Below are positions 33,745 to 44,404 of a stretch of 64,000 nt of DNA, piece after piece; within the stretch, counting starts at the first letter, position 1, and each line of letters opens with the position of its first letter. The position numbers and the translations under genes were made by a program. This DNA is from Apodospora peruviana (Eukaryota > Ascomycota > Sordariomycetes > Sordariales > Lasiosphaeriaceae): positions 1,054,001 through 1,118,000 of the forward strand of contig JAUEDM010000009.1 of NCBI GenBank assembly GCA_033439685.1, in the 5' to 3' direction. A model generated the notes under the pieces. The model was not told where the DNA came from. It was given only the letters and a program-made list of their open reading frames with translations, and made no database searches.

Positions 33745-35110
33745 TCAGTTGTTGGGCCTTGTAGGCAAATCAGGACGTGAGGTGGACGAATGAATCAGAA
33801 CATACCTGCTATCAGCCTCAGGTAGGAGCTTCTGTAAGAGATCCAGGCTGTTTCGTAGCCGATCTAGCTCCTTTTGCAAGTTCTCTCGCTCTCTCTGGAC
33901 GGGGCACGTGTCGCCGCCGAGCTTTCGCAGCTGGACCTCGCTCATATCGCAGACTATTTCAGGTGTGAGGATGTCAGGTATGTCGCGAATTAGGCAATTC
34001 TTCACCTCGTTGATCATGACGCTGTTCAGGTATATGAGCTTGGACATCTAACTGAGGTGGGTTTTGTTAGACCAAATGCTAGGTACATCCCGGAATCAAA
34101 AACCCACGTCGTAGTTTCATCATAGCGCGTCTTGTAGCGCTGCAGAAACTCGGCGGCCTTGGCCTTGGCGACGGCCGCTCTGCTCTCCAAGTAAGGGTAG
34201 ACGATAGTTGTGAGCAGCGCGTCAGCCGTCTCGGAATCAGCTGCTCCCGCCGCTTGAATTACGAGATTCCGGACCAAAGTTGCTGGCGATTCCGAAGACC
34301 AGGTCGATGTGAGTATTGGCGATCTTGACGCGGAAGAGGTGCATGGCCAGCTTGTCAGAGAACTCGGAGTCCTTAGTGCCTTGGAACTCTGCGGTTGTTA
34401 TTGCCTTCACTTCTGCCTTTAGGTCTGTGATGGAGAAGACTTTGACCACCCACTGACTGGTAGTAACGATCAACCAGTGACTTCACGGAGTCTGATATAT
34501 CCGACTCGGAGTCGTATCCCACCTCGTCATCGTCATCCTCTGACTTCACGGAGTCTGATATATCCGACTCGGAGCCGTATTTCACCTCGTCATCGTCATC
34601 GTCATCCTCTGGCTCCAGGAGGCTCCGCCTTACACCCTTCGTCTGCATGACATAATCAAAATCACTGTTCGCAACTTTGATCAGAGCACGCAGATTTCTG
34701 AAGAACCTGTCCAAAGGGGCGTCCGCGCTATCTGGAGCCGGTTCCGGGCACTCAAGAAAGGCTTCAAAGGTCATATTGTAGGTGCGGACCGCATCGCGGG
34801 CGAGATCGTGAAATCGCGAGCCGATCCCGACAAGATACTTTCTCTGGGAGTTTGGCGATGATCGTGGGCTGCCCGGCTTGTCTCTCAGCCGGTCCTGTCA
34901 TGCCTTGATGCGCTCCTCGGTTTCGGAGATCCGACTGTTGAGAGCGGGGACCGGTCCGTCGTGGCTAGAGTCAAGATACTCATATATCCTGGCGTTGCGT
35001 CGGCTCCCCAAACTGTGTTACTTGCTTGTCGGAATCTCCCGCCACTATTCTGGAGGTACGAGAAGAGGAGGTGCTGTAATTCTAGAGTGGCGAGTGTCGA
35101 AGTGAGGAGG
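33745..35110 (-). pseudogene. dynamin-like GTPase relic: stalk and GED without the GTPase domain
   Basis: Reading on the minus strand: NARIYEYLDSS and ISETEERIKA, an in-frame TGA near 34901, then YLVGIGSRFHDLARDAV and MTFEAFLECPEPAPDS (to about 34650), and an acidic insert with two copies of SESDISDSVKS. After a frame change comes a stalk segment, DKLAMHLFRVKIANTHIDL (near 34340), then LLTTIVYPYLESRAAVAKAK (near 34190), and finally a GED-like end: LNSVMINEVKNCLIRDIPDI and LRKLGGDTC to about 33830. At least two frame changes and one stop interrupt it, and no G1-G4 GTP-binding motifs are present upstream. In intact relatives this half follows an N-terminal GTPase domain. Fungal dynamin-like genes of this kind are often lineage-specific; this copy looks dead. 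Confidence 0.6.
34495..34605 (-). repeat. duplicated acidic coding segment in the dynamin relic
   Basis: The plus strand shows tctgacttcacggagtctga-type sequence twice (about 34480 and 34540), each followed by an Asp/Glu-rich cgtcatcgtcatcc run. It encodes two SESDISDSVKS plus acidic-run units. Confidence 0.7.
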
Positions 35111-35627
35111 GTTCACTTCTGGTCTTTGTCGCGCCGGAGCAGTCAAAACCTTGTTTCTCGCGTTATCACAATGTCCGATAAACCACACAATTCAGAGAGC
35201 TGAAAAGAACATTGGAAGCGAGCTGAAAGGGCCATACCTACCTAGATGTAAGGGCTGTGTGCGCTAGATTGAATAATTCGATGGATGGATTGATGATGTT
35301 CGGAGGAAGAGAGGGAAGGGGGGACCCTGTCTCTGACGTAGTCCAATCTACTAGCATATAAGTCCGGAGACGAGACTTGGGGACCCGAGCATTCTGTCTG
35401 TGAAGGAAAAACGAGTGTTGAGAAGAGATCTGTAAATGCACCGGTATTAACAAATCAAGATAACCCATAAATGTCCCAACTATGTCGCCTACCAGATAGC
35501 AGCTAACTTATACGTAATCCATTTCCAAAGCCAACGCTCACATTGCTCTCAGACACACTCATGATGCTCTCTCCCATGGTGCTATCTCCCATGAAGTTCC
35601 TCCCTCCAACTTCAACACACCAAAAAC
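35111..35627. other. intergenic, no gene seen
   Basis: Lies between the dynamin relic and the 3' end of CTF18. No features recognised. Confidence 0.4.
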
Positions 35628-38600
35628 CTAAAACCCTCTCATAAACTCCTCCAACGTGATCGGTTTCCGAACAGCGTTATTCAATCCCTCATGATACGTA
35701 ACCCATACCTTCCCCTCAGTCCCTTGCTGTTGCTGTTGCAACGGCTGAGCATTATTGTCCAACTTCCTCCCATCTTTACTTGTCGTCGCCGACGTCCTAC
35801 TGCCATTCCCATCTGTTTCGCCCAGTGGTGCCGTTGCAATGACCCGCCCAAAGAAATCCTTCTTCAGGCTTTTCCCCTTGGCGGCAAGCTCCAACACTCT
35901 TAACCTCTCCTTCTCGGCCGCCGACAGCTTATTATTGCCCCCCATTATGGCGGCATTCTCTTTGTCGTCGTCATCATCAAACTCAGGACCAGCCCTCCTG
36001 CCGAGGCGGAACCGAGCCTGTCTAGCCGCACTCTCGCGCGTCGCGATGGTCTTTTGCAGTTCTTGATCCAGGACTTGGCGGACGGCGTAGCGCGTGGGCG
36101 CCTGCGTAGCCAGTACAAACGCACCGGCTGTTTCGAATGTTGCGAGGGCATCCAGATCACTTTGATAAGTTAGCAAGTGTATCGTCACAGAAAGAAAAGA
36201 GAAACTTACGGCTCCATCCGATACACCCATTGCGTCCTACTAACCGGACCAGCAGCGATATCCGCCTCAATCTTGCCCTTGTGCAGCGCGATGCCGACCT
36301 CCGCCAGCACCAGCGCCGCGCGGCGCACCATCGCCTTCTCGCCCTCCCTCCGCACGCTGGCCACGGAGGCGGTCTTGTCGCTCCCGCTGATGACGACAGG
36401 CTTCACATCAGGCGAGACAAGCCGCACGAGATACGGCAAAAAGTCCGTCGCGATATTCTCCGGACTGCGAAACGCTCGCGAGAGCGCAGCTGGCAGCTGG
36501 CCCTGGATCGCCTGCAGCGCGGCGCGGTTGACCTTTTCGGCTTCAAAGGCAGCAAAGTCGGCGCGCGGGCCAGAGAAAGGGAGTGGAGGTGCGACCAGTT
36601 CATGTCCAGAGGCATCCCACTTCTTGTCGAAGGCGTTTTGAGTCGGAGGCTGGTATCTGTTGCGCGGCGACGCAAAAAGGTGGTGGCAGGCCAGGATCGG
36701 CTGGCTGACGTAGGGCGCGAGCTCCCACTCCTGGCTCGAAAATATTCGGGAGGAGCACGTGTCGTGAAAGTGCATCCACTCGTAGGCCGTGTCGGGCTTG
36801 GTGAGGAAGGAGTCGTCGTTGAACTCGCGGTTGGGGTACTCGGAGAAGATGTCGGTCATGATGCGGTCGACGTCGCCGCTGGTGTCGATCATGTCGCGCA
36901 GCCGGCCCATGGCGTACTTTTTCTGTTGTTCCGAGAACCCGAGCTGCGCGGCTTGGGGCACTTCGTGTCTTGTGTTCTTGGGCAGCAGCGTGGTGGCTGA
37001 TGCGGTCGCCTGTTTGGGAAATCCGGCGCCTTCTTGGAAGATGCGTGTGACGATCTCCTTGACGCTTCCTCGGCCGAGACCCCTGGCGCCTCCGCCTCCG
37101 TGGGAGAGGTCTTGCAGGATGTTCTTGTCGACCCATTGCCGGGTCAGACATGGGGTCGCGCCGTTTGAAATTGCCTTTAATCGTCCTGCTACCCATTCTC
37201 CAACCACCATAACTCCGCGAAGGTCACCCTCGGCGTTGCTCTCCGCTCCCCTTTTGGCGTCCAGACCGCTCGTAATCCCCCAGGTAGCCTCACAAAGTTT
37301 GCGCGCAGCATCCTTCTCGCAGTGTATCCCTTCTTTCTCGAAGATACTCTTCAGCCGAGTGACAACCACCTCCACAGACGGTTTGCCAACGTGTATGATC
37401 TCGGCAAGTCCAGACTGGCGCAGCGGGCGCAGCGAAGGGTGGTAGACGTCGTTGCAGATGAGCACCAAAGGCCTCATCTGCCTGAAATCGTCGCCCTTCT
37501 TCTTCCGGCGCCCTGCTCCGGCGCCCTCGGCATTCTTCTGGTCAAGCAGGACGAGGTCGATCAAGGCCTTGACAAAGCCACCTTCGCCAGATCCGCCCGA
37601 ACCGCTCACGACACCGTCGACCTCGTCGACGACCACACAGACCGGGCGGGCAACCCGATGCTGCTTACCCGGTTCTGGCTTCTTGTTCTCAACGGTCTTG
37701 ACACTCTCGGTTCCGAGACTTGTCCGGATGCGACCCTTGACGACATCTTTGCTGCGATCATCGCTTGCGTTGATCTCCATGACTTCGTACCCGGCTTGTC
37801 GCGCACACACATGAGCGAGGGTGGTCTTGCCCAACCCCGGGGGACCGGTCAGCATAAGGATCTTGCGGTGTGGTTTTTCCTCTTCGGGCTGCTGATTCTG
37901 TTGCTGCGCGTGCCGTCGTGACAGCTTGTTTGTTTTGGAGGCATGAGGGAACACGATGGGATCCCAGCGCTTCAGCCAGCGTAGAACTTGGCGGTTGGTC
38001 AAGTCGTCGCCGACGAGATCCATAAAGTTTCGCGCGCGGTATTTCTCCGTCCAAAGCAATGTCCTCCTGGGCCTTTTTCCGTTTGTCTGGTGGTCCTCGA
38101 CGGACCGAACAGGATTGTCTGGGTTGTGAGGCGGAGTGATGGGAGTCGCGGCAGTTTCCTTGCGTGCGTCGGCAATCTCCTTGGATGCGGCGTCAATCAA
38201 CTCGTGAATCTCAATGCCGTAGAAGCTCTTCTTTGCACGACCTTCCTTTGTCTTTGACCTCGCCGCCACCATCGACTCGTACGACACTGCCGCCGTCGGC
38301 TTTCGCTCCCGGACCGGCGCCGACTTGCCGGAGCAGGTAGAGAGTCTGTAGGACGTGGTGCGTAGGGATTCAGAGAAGTCCAGGGCTGTTCTACTACTGA
38401 AAAGACGTCCTAGCACGGGGGCTTCCTCGAGCACATCATCATTGGTCTGACTGTCTGGCGGTGTGGCCCCGTCATTGATCTCTATTATGTCTTTGTGGGT
38501 GGTGGTGGTCGTCGTCGTCGTTCGTTGGGCGTCTTGCGAGTCGTTTTGGAGCATCCTCCGCTTTGGAGACGGCTCTCTGGACGCGTCATCGTCGGAATCG

Positions 38601-38743
38601 GAGTCATCGTCGGCGAGAAAGCCACCAAAAACGCGGCCTTTGTCTTGTTTGGGTGGTTTGGGGGGCTCGGGGTCTCGCTGTCGTTTGGCGGCTGGCGGCG
38701 GAGAACTCGAGGGAAACGCGATGGGCGATGATGGGACCACCAT
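35628..38743 (-). CDS. CTF18: CTF18, large subunit of the alternative replication factor C clamp loader
   Basis: Nuclear AAA+ ATPase that, with RFC2-5, Ctf8 and Dcc1, loads or unloads PCNA and supports sister-chromatid cohesion. Exons 38743-36210 and 36159-35628 join in phase 2 over a 50-nt intron (GTAAGT), giving 1021 residues. The N-terminus is disordered, with a PCNA-side acidic and Pro-rich stretch. LLWTEKYRARNFMDLVGDD marks the RFC box. Walker A is GPPGLGKTT (about residue 300) and Walker B is VVDEVDGV (about 374). NASDDRS and LICNDVYHPSLRPLR are typical sensor-region motifs. The C-terminal KVWVTYHEGLNNAVRKPIT block is the conserved Ctf18 tail that binds Ctf8-Dcc1. The open frame extends upstream to 38881, but ATG 38743 (MVVPSSPIAF) is preferred because the extra part looks like leader sequence. 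Confidence 0.95.
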
Positions 38744-38882
38744 TTTGGAGGTCAATGGAGGATATCTTGTTCCCAATTTGTAGGGTAAGACGAAAGTCAC
38801 GAAAAAATAACCGATTTGCGCCTGTTGTATAGGTTGGGGGTGGGCAGGGGTGACTTGGGTTGTGTTGGCGGTGGAGAGCAAA

Positions 38883-38934
38883 GACGCGCTCCAAAAAAGC
38901 GCGTTTGAGAAGCGCGTTGCACTTTACAGCGCGA
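38883..38934 (-). promoter_or_regulatory. cluster of GCGCG-core sites upstream of CTF18
   Basis: Four GCGC-core sites lie in about 50 bp: acgcgctc at 38884, agcgcgtt at 38899 and 38911, and agcgcgat at 38928. The two central ones contain CGCGT, which overlaps the MluI cell-cycle box core (ACGCGT) used by MBF-type factors at replication genes. The regulatory role is inference. Confidence 0.4.
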
Positions 38935-41900
38935 TTACTGTATTGTTCCCGGACCCCTGACGCTCGGCCACGCTCCTGGCTAGCTCATGGTTCGTGCACG
39001 CGAGGTTCAACGACACGGGCACGGCGGGGTTGCGGCTGTCGGGATGCAATGAAGTGGGGTTACGGCAGCGGCACAGGCAGTCAGGCACAGCGCATGGCAT
39101 CGCCGTATCGAGCGGCGCCGCAACATGAATCACACGCACAACGTCGGATCGTGCATGCGTCAAGCTGCCAATGTCGACTTCACCTCTGCCATTACGGAAT
39201 ATTAATAACTGCCCATCCCGGTACTGTTACTGAATATTCTCTCAAACCTTCCCCGCCCATTTCCACTTTTCGGCAAATGGTTTGCTTTCCTGCTGCCCTC
39301 ATTACCTACCGTGTCCGTATGTTCTCAGTCGGAGAAGTGGGAGGGCTCCTTGTGTGACTTTGCATCCTTCTCAACATTCTCAACATCCTCAACATCCAGA
39401 CTGGAACAGACATCAACTCTCGACAAGCCTCGTCTAAGCCTCCGCAACACGATGTAGTTGTTGGGGAACCTACCTTTATGGCTCTACAATGTCAAACGGT
39501 TGAGAAACTCTTGGCTGCTCAGCTCACCGAAACTAATGTGGTGTCTGTCCAACAGATAGTCAGCATTCTCTGGTTCCGCTTTTGGGAGTAAGGTAAGTAG
39601 GTATTCACCTTGGACACATTGGCTGATTCATCAACCCATACCTCCCTTATGTACTACCCAAACACTGCAGAGATCGTTGTAGGAGCTGTTTTACTTGAGG
39701 CGCAGTCTAGTTACTGAAGTTGTCGTGTCCCCCCTCTTACACCGGTCTCTATCTCTGCAACACTAGGTCTTCAGAAGTCTATGACTTTGATGGTTTGCCG
39801 CGCGTCATGGTCTATCTCCATGATACGGGACCTCCCGTCAATATTACGTGCTTAACCTACCCTCAACCACCACAAAACCTCTTTGTTTGTGGCTTTTCTA
39901 CTTGGTTGCCTATGCTCTGTGTTACCCCTTTTCCATCTGATCCCAGCGTCCTGCTCTTGGCTGCTGCCATCTGCCGCCCCCACTGCCTCCTCCGGAGCAG
40001 ACATGATTCCCCCGGCAGTGCTCCGAGTCCGAGCCGACCGATCTCGTGAGACGTCAATGCCTCCGGATTCCCTCAGTACTCTTGGCGCCCATCTCACAAG
40101 CTTGATCTTTCTGTCCATCAAGAGCAAAACGCCAGGGAGAAAGCCTGTCCCGCATGACCATCTCTCTCTCTCTCAGTGATTCACAGCCACCGACATCCAG
40201 TCAGTTCTCATCACAGCAGTGGAACTCGCCGAGGTCGGGGCCGAACATGATCATGAGGGGGCTTGGTCGCTAATCCCATCTCATTCTTCAACTGAGGCAG
40301 CCTATTGTTCCTTGCTATAACTAGCCTCTGAATCACCCAGCTTTCCCCTTTCTGCCGCGCGCTTTCGATCTGGTCTCTTGGTGATGGCGGATGGGTCACC
40401 AATGTAGATCTACATTGTGTCCTTTCCACCAAACGCTGCCGCCCGATCGCCCCTTTGCCGATTTCCTACATTGCGATATTCTTTGGAAAAGAAAGTCCGC
40501 TTCGCTAGTCTCTTCGTGATCAACCACACACTACTCCTATTTCTAGAGGCACGTTGATCTCCTGCAAAGCGACAGTGCCGACGACAGCGGTGGGTGGATC
40601 CAGGAACTGGAGCAGAGTCAGTGGCATCCGAACGTCTACAAAGTACGTAAGGGAAAAAGAAAACATCAGACAAAGCTAAAGAGCCCTGGGCGCCTCCGTA
40701 GGCCCTCTTCATCCCTACTTCAGTCCAACTCGGTCTCCATCCGATCAATTTCCTCACATGGCCAACCAACCAACACCAACCGATAACCATCAGGACGGAA
40801 ACAGCCACAGGCAACACAATACCTGCGACTCAAGCAAAGCCACACGCGGAAGACAGTCCGACCTCATCCGGTCCGAACGGCAGGCGCGGGAAAGTAAACC
40901 GAGGCCGACGAGCCACACAGCGGAAGCTGCCCCGTGTTGGTCCCATCGCTATCGCTTAAGCAAGGGGGACCTGGGACCTGGAACGTTGGTCACCTGCGCT
41001 TTCGTGACGCTCCCGTCGCCCACCAAACCCCACCCATCCCTCTGTTCTTGCTCCTTGAACAATAGCTTCCAGGTCTTCGGTTATCATCACACTTGCACTG
41101 CGATATCCACCACACCACACATGCCCTAAACCATCCGTTCTTTTGATCATCGTGACCTCGGACCGGATTCGAAACAATAGAACAATAGGTAAACTTAAAG
41201 CCGGCCGTCTTCTTTCTATTGTTCTCGTGGAGGAAGTCGGTCGATACGAAATCGGAAATCGACGCACCCAGCCTACTCCGTACAGCCAGTGAGTAACCCC
41301 AACCTTGACACTGTTTTTTATATAAAGAAAGGTTTTCTTTTTTTCCTTCGCTCTTTGTATCCCCTTAATTACTCACACCTTGCCTACATAGGAAAGAAGT
41401 AAACCGACCAACACCAACAAGTCCGAGACACAACACCAGCCTGCCTTGCCTTACTGCTTTGCTTTACCTTACTCACACCAACCTGGGAAATGCAAAACAG
41501 ATCTCGATCAGTTGTTGCCTCTTCTCGATCTCTCCTCTTACTTTTGGTCTATTGACCACGAACGAAACGATAACGACACACGACCTGACACGACCCTAAC
41601 GATACGATAACGATACGATAACGATACACGATCACGAAACGTAACGAAACAAACCAACCCAAACCAACAACCAAATCGTTTTTGCCGAGGCGCTCGGGAT
41701 AACAATATCGTCATTGTTGTTGACACAAAGGGGTTTACCTACCAACACCACCATCACCACCACCACCAACATCAACAAGAAACCAACTGGACATCGGCAC
41801 GCGTGCGCGGGCGCCGCGCACAACACCAACCCGGTCGACACCGGTTGATTGATCTATCTTTTAACACATATCGTGACTCCATTCGATCATCGATCTCGGA

Positions 41901-42179
41901 CTGCACTCCATTGATTTGCTACCTTACCTTTACCGTCCGTACCTGAGGAGGGGTATCTATCTTGACAACACAACATCTTCATCTCCCTGGAGGAGATAGA
42001 CGGTTCGTACCTGCCTGCCTGACTGACTACCTGACTGTCTGTTCATTCTAACCCATCACCACAAAAAAGAAGCCAAGCCAAGCTCATTGTCCTAGGAAAA
42101 GGGGCAGGCAACACACGCCCATCCGCTCGCTCCCTTACGCTGACGAAGCAGACAGACATCCAGCTCTACCAAAGAGACA

Positions 42180-42315
42180 GTAAGTACCTTACTCACCTAT
42201 CTTCATCAACGCGAACGCAACACCTTACATCCTACCAAGCGGTATACCTTTTTCAGCAATAGAGCCTGAGGCTCACCTACCACCGTATCAAGCGGTATCG
42301 GCAAATTTCTTTCAG
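42180..42315 (+). other. probable 5'-leader intron with two duplicated acceptors
   Basis: A GTAAGT donor at 42180 is followed by two candidate acceptors at 42256 and 42315. Each lies shortly after a copy of caagcggtat (42236 and 42289) and shortly before a gagcc-containing block. The acceptor region therefore appears tandemly duplicated. Confidence 0.45.
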
Positions 42316-42349
42316 TCGTCGAGCCAGTGGCTCTATTTTATCAGGCGCC

Positions 42350-44404
42350 ATGCTCCCCATCAATCAAGACAATCAAGTCATTAACCACGAAACCATGGCA
42401 GCAGAGCAGCAGCAACTGCACTGGGCACACCAGCATACGCTACAGTCACATCTGGAATCGCTCAGGCTCCCCGAGCAGCAGTCGCAACATACACCGCAGT
42501 CAGAGCAGCAGTTACTCGGGCTCCTTGATATCCGGCATTACACACAGCCCAGTACGCAAGACCAATATCTAGTCGGGCTGCTCGAGGCGCAGGGGTACAC
42601 CCAAACGCAACAGGTGAAGGAGCTAGAGATGGCTACCTCACAACATCCCCAACAGCACAAACAACAGCCGTCAGCGCGGACCCTCGCTTCCCGGTCTGAA
42701 ACCCCCGACCACCAGTCACCTCGGCCTTCGTCTTCCACTTCCGACGTCAAGACTAACCGCCAGAACGATGGCGTCGGGGTCGGAGCAGGCGGACGTCGGG
42801 CGGGTCAAGTCACGCTCGGCAACGCGGGCGTGACCAAGCGCAAATCAGATGGCGGTGGCGGCGCCGGCGCCGGCGGTGGTAACAAGGCTGGCGGCAACAC
42901 AGCAAGAACAGCACGGGCATCGTCGCATGGACATGCCAGTGGTTCTAGTGCTGGTGCCGGCTTAGGCGGTGGAGAAGACGGAAGCAATGCCCCTCGTCAT
43001 ACGCAGAGGGTTCAGATCACCGAAGATATGACACCGGACCAGAAGGCGCGAGCCGAGGAGCATAACAAGACCGTCGACGCGTGGATCGACGACCGGGTCC
43101 GAAACAACCAGTCCGCCAAGCGGTCGCGACTCAAGAAAATGATGTACATAGTAGATATGGACAACACAATCAAGGAATACCAGCGAAATGTCATAGAGTT
43201 CAAGCAGGCGTATGATCTCTGCATGGACATCATCAGCAAGCACAATCTGCAAGCTGAGATGGCCTTCATTCCTCCGCCTATTCTGTGGGAACGGCCCGAG
43301 GTTCCACGCGAGCAGGAGATCGACGTGGCCGAGCATCGGGCTAAGCTCGAGAGGGAAGTCGAGGGCGGTAACCTGGTGCATCTGGGTCTCGGGTTCGCCG
43401 AGAAGGTCGCCCGGCTGGTCAACAGGTTTACCGGTCCAGCCAATGATGATGAGATAGCCAGAGCTCTCGAAGAGCATCGGAGAAAGGCCGAGGAGTACGA
43501 GCGAAAGGAAGCGCAGTATCAAGCTCAGATGCAGGAACATGAGCGCAAGCTCGACGAAATAAAGGACAAGATACGCGAGGTGCAGAAACAGCAGGCCGAC
43601 TGCCGGGCTGCGGCTGAGAAGTTCCAAGGCCGTGGCCAGGTCGAGGATAAAGGCAAGGGCAGGGCTGAAGACGCGATGATGGATGCTGCCATGCCACTTG
43701 TCCCTTCGCAAGGGCAGACACCTGCTGGTGGAGTGCCTTTCCTCGTCTACCCTGGACAGGGGCAGCAACCTCAGTATTCGGCATGGGTACCAGTACCAGG
43801 CGGACCTCCCCTGCCACAACAGCAAGGCGCTCAACTGGTCCCAACCCAAATACAGCATGACAGCTTACCCCAGGTCGGCAACGATTTCCTCGACAGAGGA
43901 AAGATGGAGCGTGATGACTCAATGCCTGTTGTTACACTAGGCGAGGAAGGCGTGATTCCCTGTGACTTCGACCGGGATATCGACGAGTGGAGGAAATCAC
44001 AAGAGGTTGAGTCCAAGCGCTCTGAAGGACAAGAATCCACCGCCAATGTCCAAAAGAACCCAAATCAGCTCCAACCACAGCTCTTCGGGACGCCCGCGGG
44101 CTACTACGATCACGCTCAATCTACCATGGCTAGGGACAGCGTCTTTCTAGAGCGCAGTCCTACCGTAGTCAGCGACGCGGTGCTGTATACACCCGGTAAC
44201 GAGGCATCGAGCAACAACTTCGGGGCGCCCCTTCAACCCATTTATCGAGATGCGCCATTCCCACCAACCACCACTCAGGGTTGGCCAGGCCATTTGTGCG
44301 AACACTGCCCTTCCCCCGGCATTGTTGGCGGTGGTCCCAATGGACAGGTGACGGTTGCTGCCTGGCAGGCCCAACCACAAGAGCAACGTGCTGGTATGGA
44401 ATAG
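42350..44404 (+). CDS. bZIP-like transcription factor, single exon
   Basis: 684 residues from ATG 42350; a second ATG at 42395 is possible. The N-terminus is Gln/His-rich, then Gly/Ala-rich and low in complexity. At about residues 249-266, RVRNNQSAKRSRLKKM fits the bZIP basic-region signature (N-x2-S-A-x-R-x-R). The following stretch (YIVDMDNTIKEYQRNVIEFK) would be the dimerisation helix, though its heptad leucines are replaced by I, V, M and F, so the zipper is atypical. A second long charged coiled coil spans about residues 375-430 (EEHRRKAEEYERKEAQYQ). The C-terminus is Pro/Gln-rich. The long spliced leader suggests translational control. I am fairly sure it is a nuclear regulator, less sure that it is a canonical bZIP. 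Confidence 0.7.
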   Translation: MLPINQDNQVINHETMAAEQQQLHWAHQHTLQSHLESLRLPEQQSQHTPQSEQQLLGLLDIRHYTQPSTQDQYLVGLLEAQGYTQTQQVKELEMATSQHPQQHKQQPSARTLASRSETPDHQSPRPSSSTSDVKTNRQNDGVGVGAGGRRAGQVTLGNAGVTKRKSDGGGGAGAGGGNKAGGNTARTARASSHGHASGSSAGAGLGGGEDGSNAPRHTQRVQITEDMTPDQKARAEEHNKTVDAWIDDRVRNNQSAKRSRLKKMMYIVDMDNTIKEYQRNVIEFKQAYDLCMDIISKHNLQAEMAFIPPPILWERPEVPREQEIDVAEHRAKLEREVEGGNLVHLGLGFAEKVARLVNRFTGPANDDEIARALEEHRRKAEEYERKEAQYQAQMQEHERKLDEIKDKIREVQKQQADCRAAAEKFQGRGQVEDKGKGRAEDAMMDAAMPLVPSQGQTPAGGVPFLVYPGQGQQPQYSAWVPVPGGPPLPQQQGAQLVPTQIQHDSLPQVGNDFLDRGKMERDDSMPVVTLGEEGVIPCDFDRDIDEWRKSQEVESKRSEGQESTANVQKNPNQLQPQLFGTPAGYYDHAQSTMARDSVFLERSPTVVSDAVLYTPGNEASSNNFGAPLQPIYRDAPFPPTTTQGWPGHLCEHCPSPGIVGGGPNGQVTVAAWQAQPQEQRAGME

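Larger units (their letters stand above)
38744..42349. other. long divergent intergenic region between CTF18 and the bZIP-like gene
   Basis: No supportable gene. It holds the CTF18 promoter with a GCGCG cluster (38883-38934) on the left. On the right is a long CA-rich leader for the bZIP-like gene, including short direct repeats of acgatacgata type near 41600-41630 and a probable leader intron from 42180. Confidence 0.5.

Noticed and set aside
36137..37000. Long plus-strand frames across CTF18 and similar frames across the FAS alpha gene (55842-57695)
   Set aside because: Shadows of strongly coding genes on the opposite strand.
39720..41267. Plus- and minus-strand frames upstream of the bZIP-like gene
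   Set aside because: Short, without domains; the region looks like promoter and leader.
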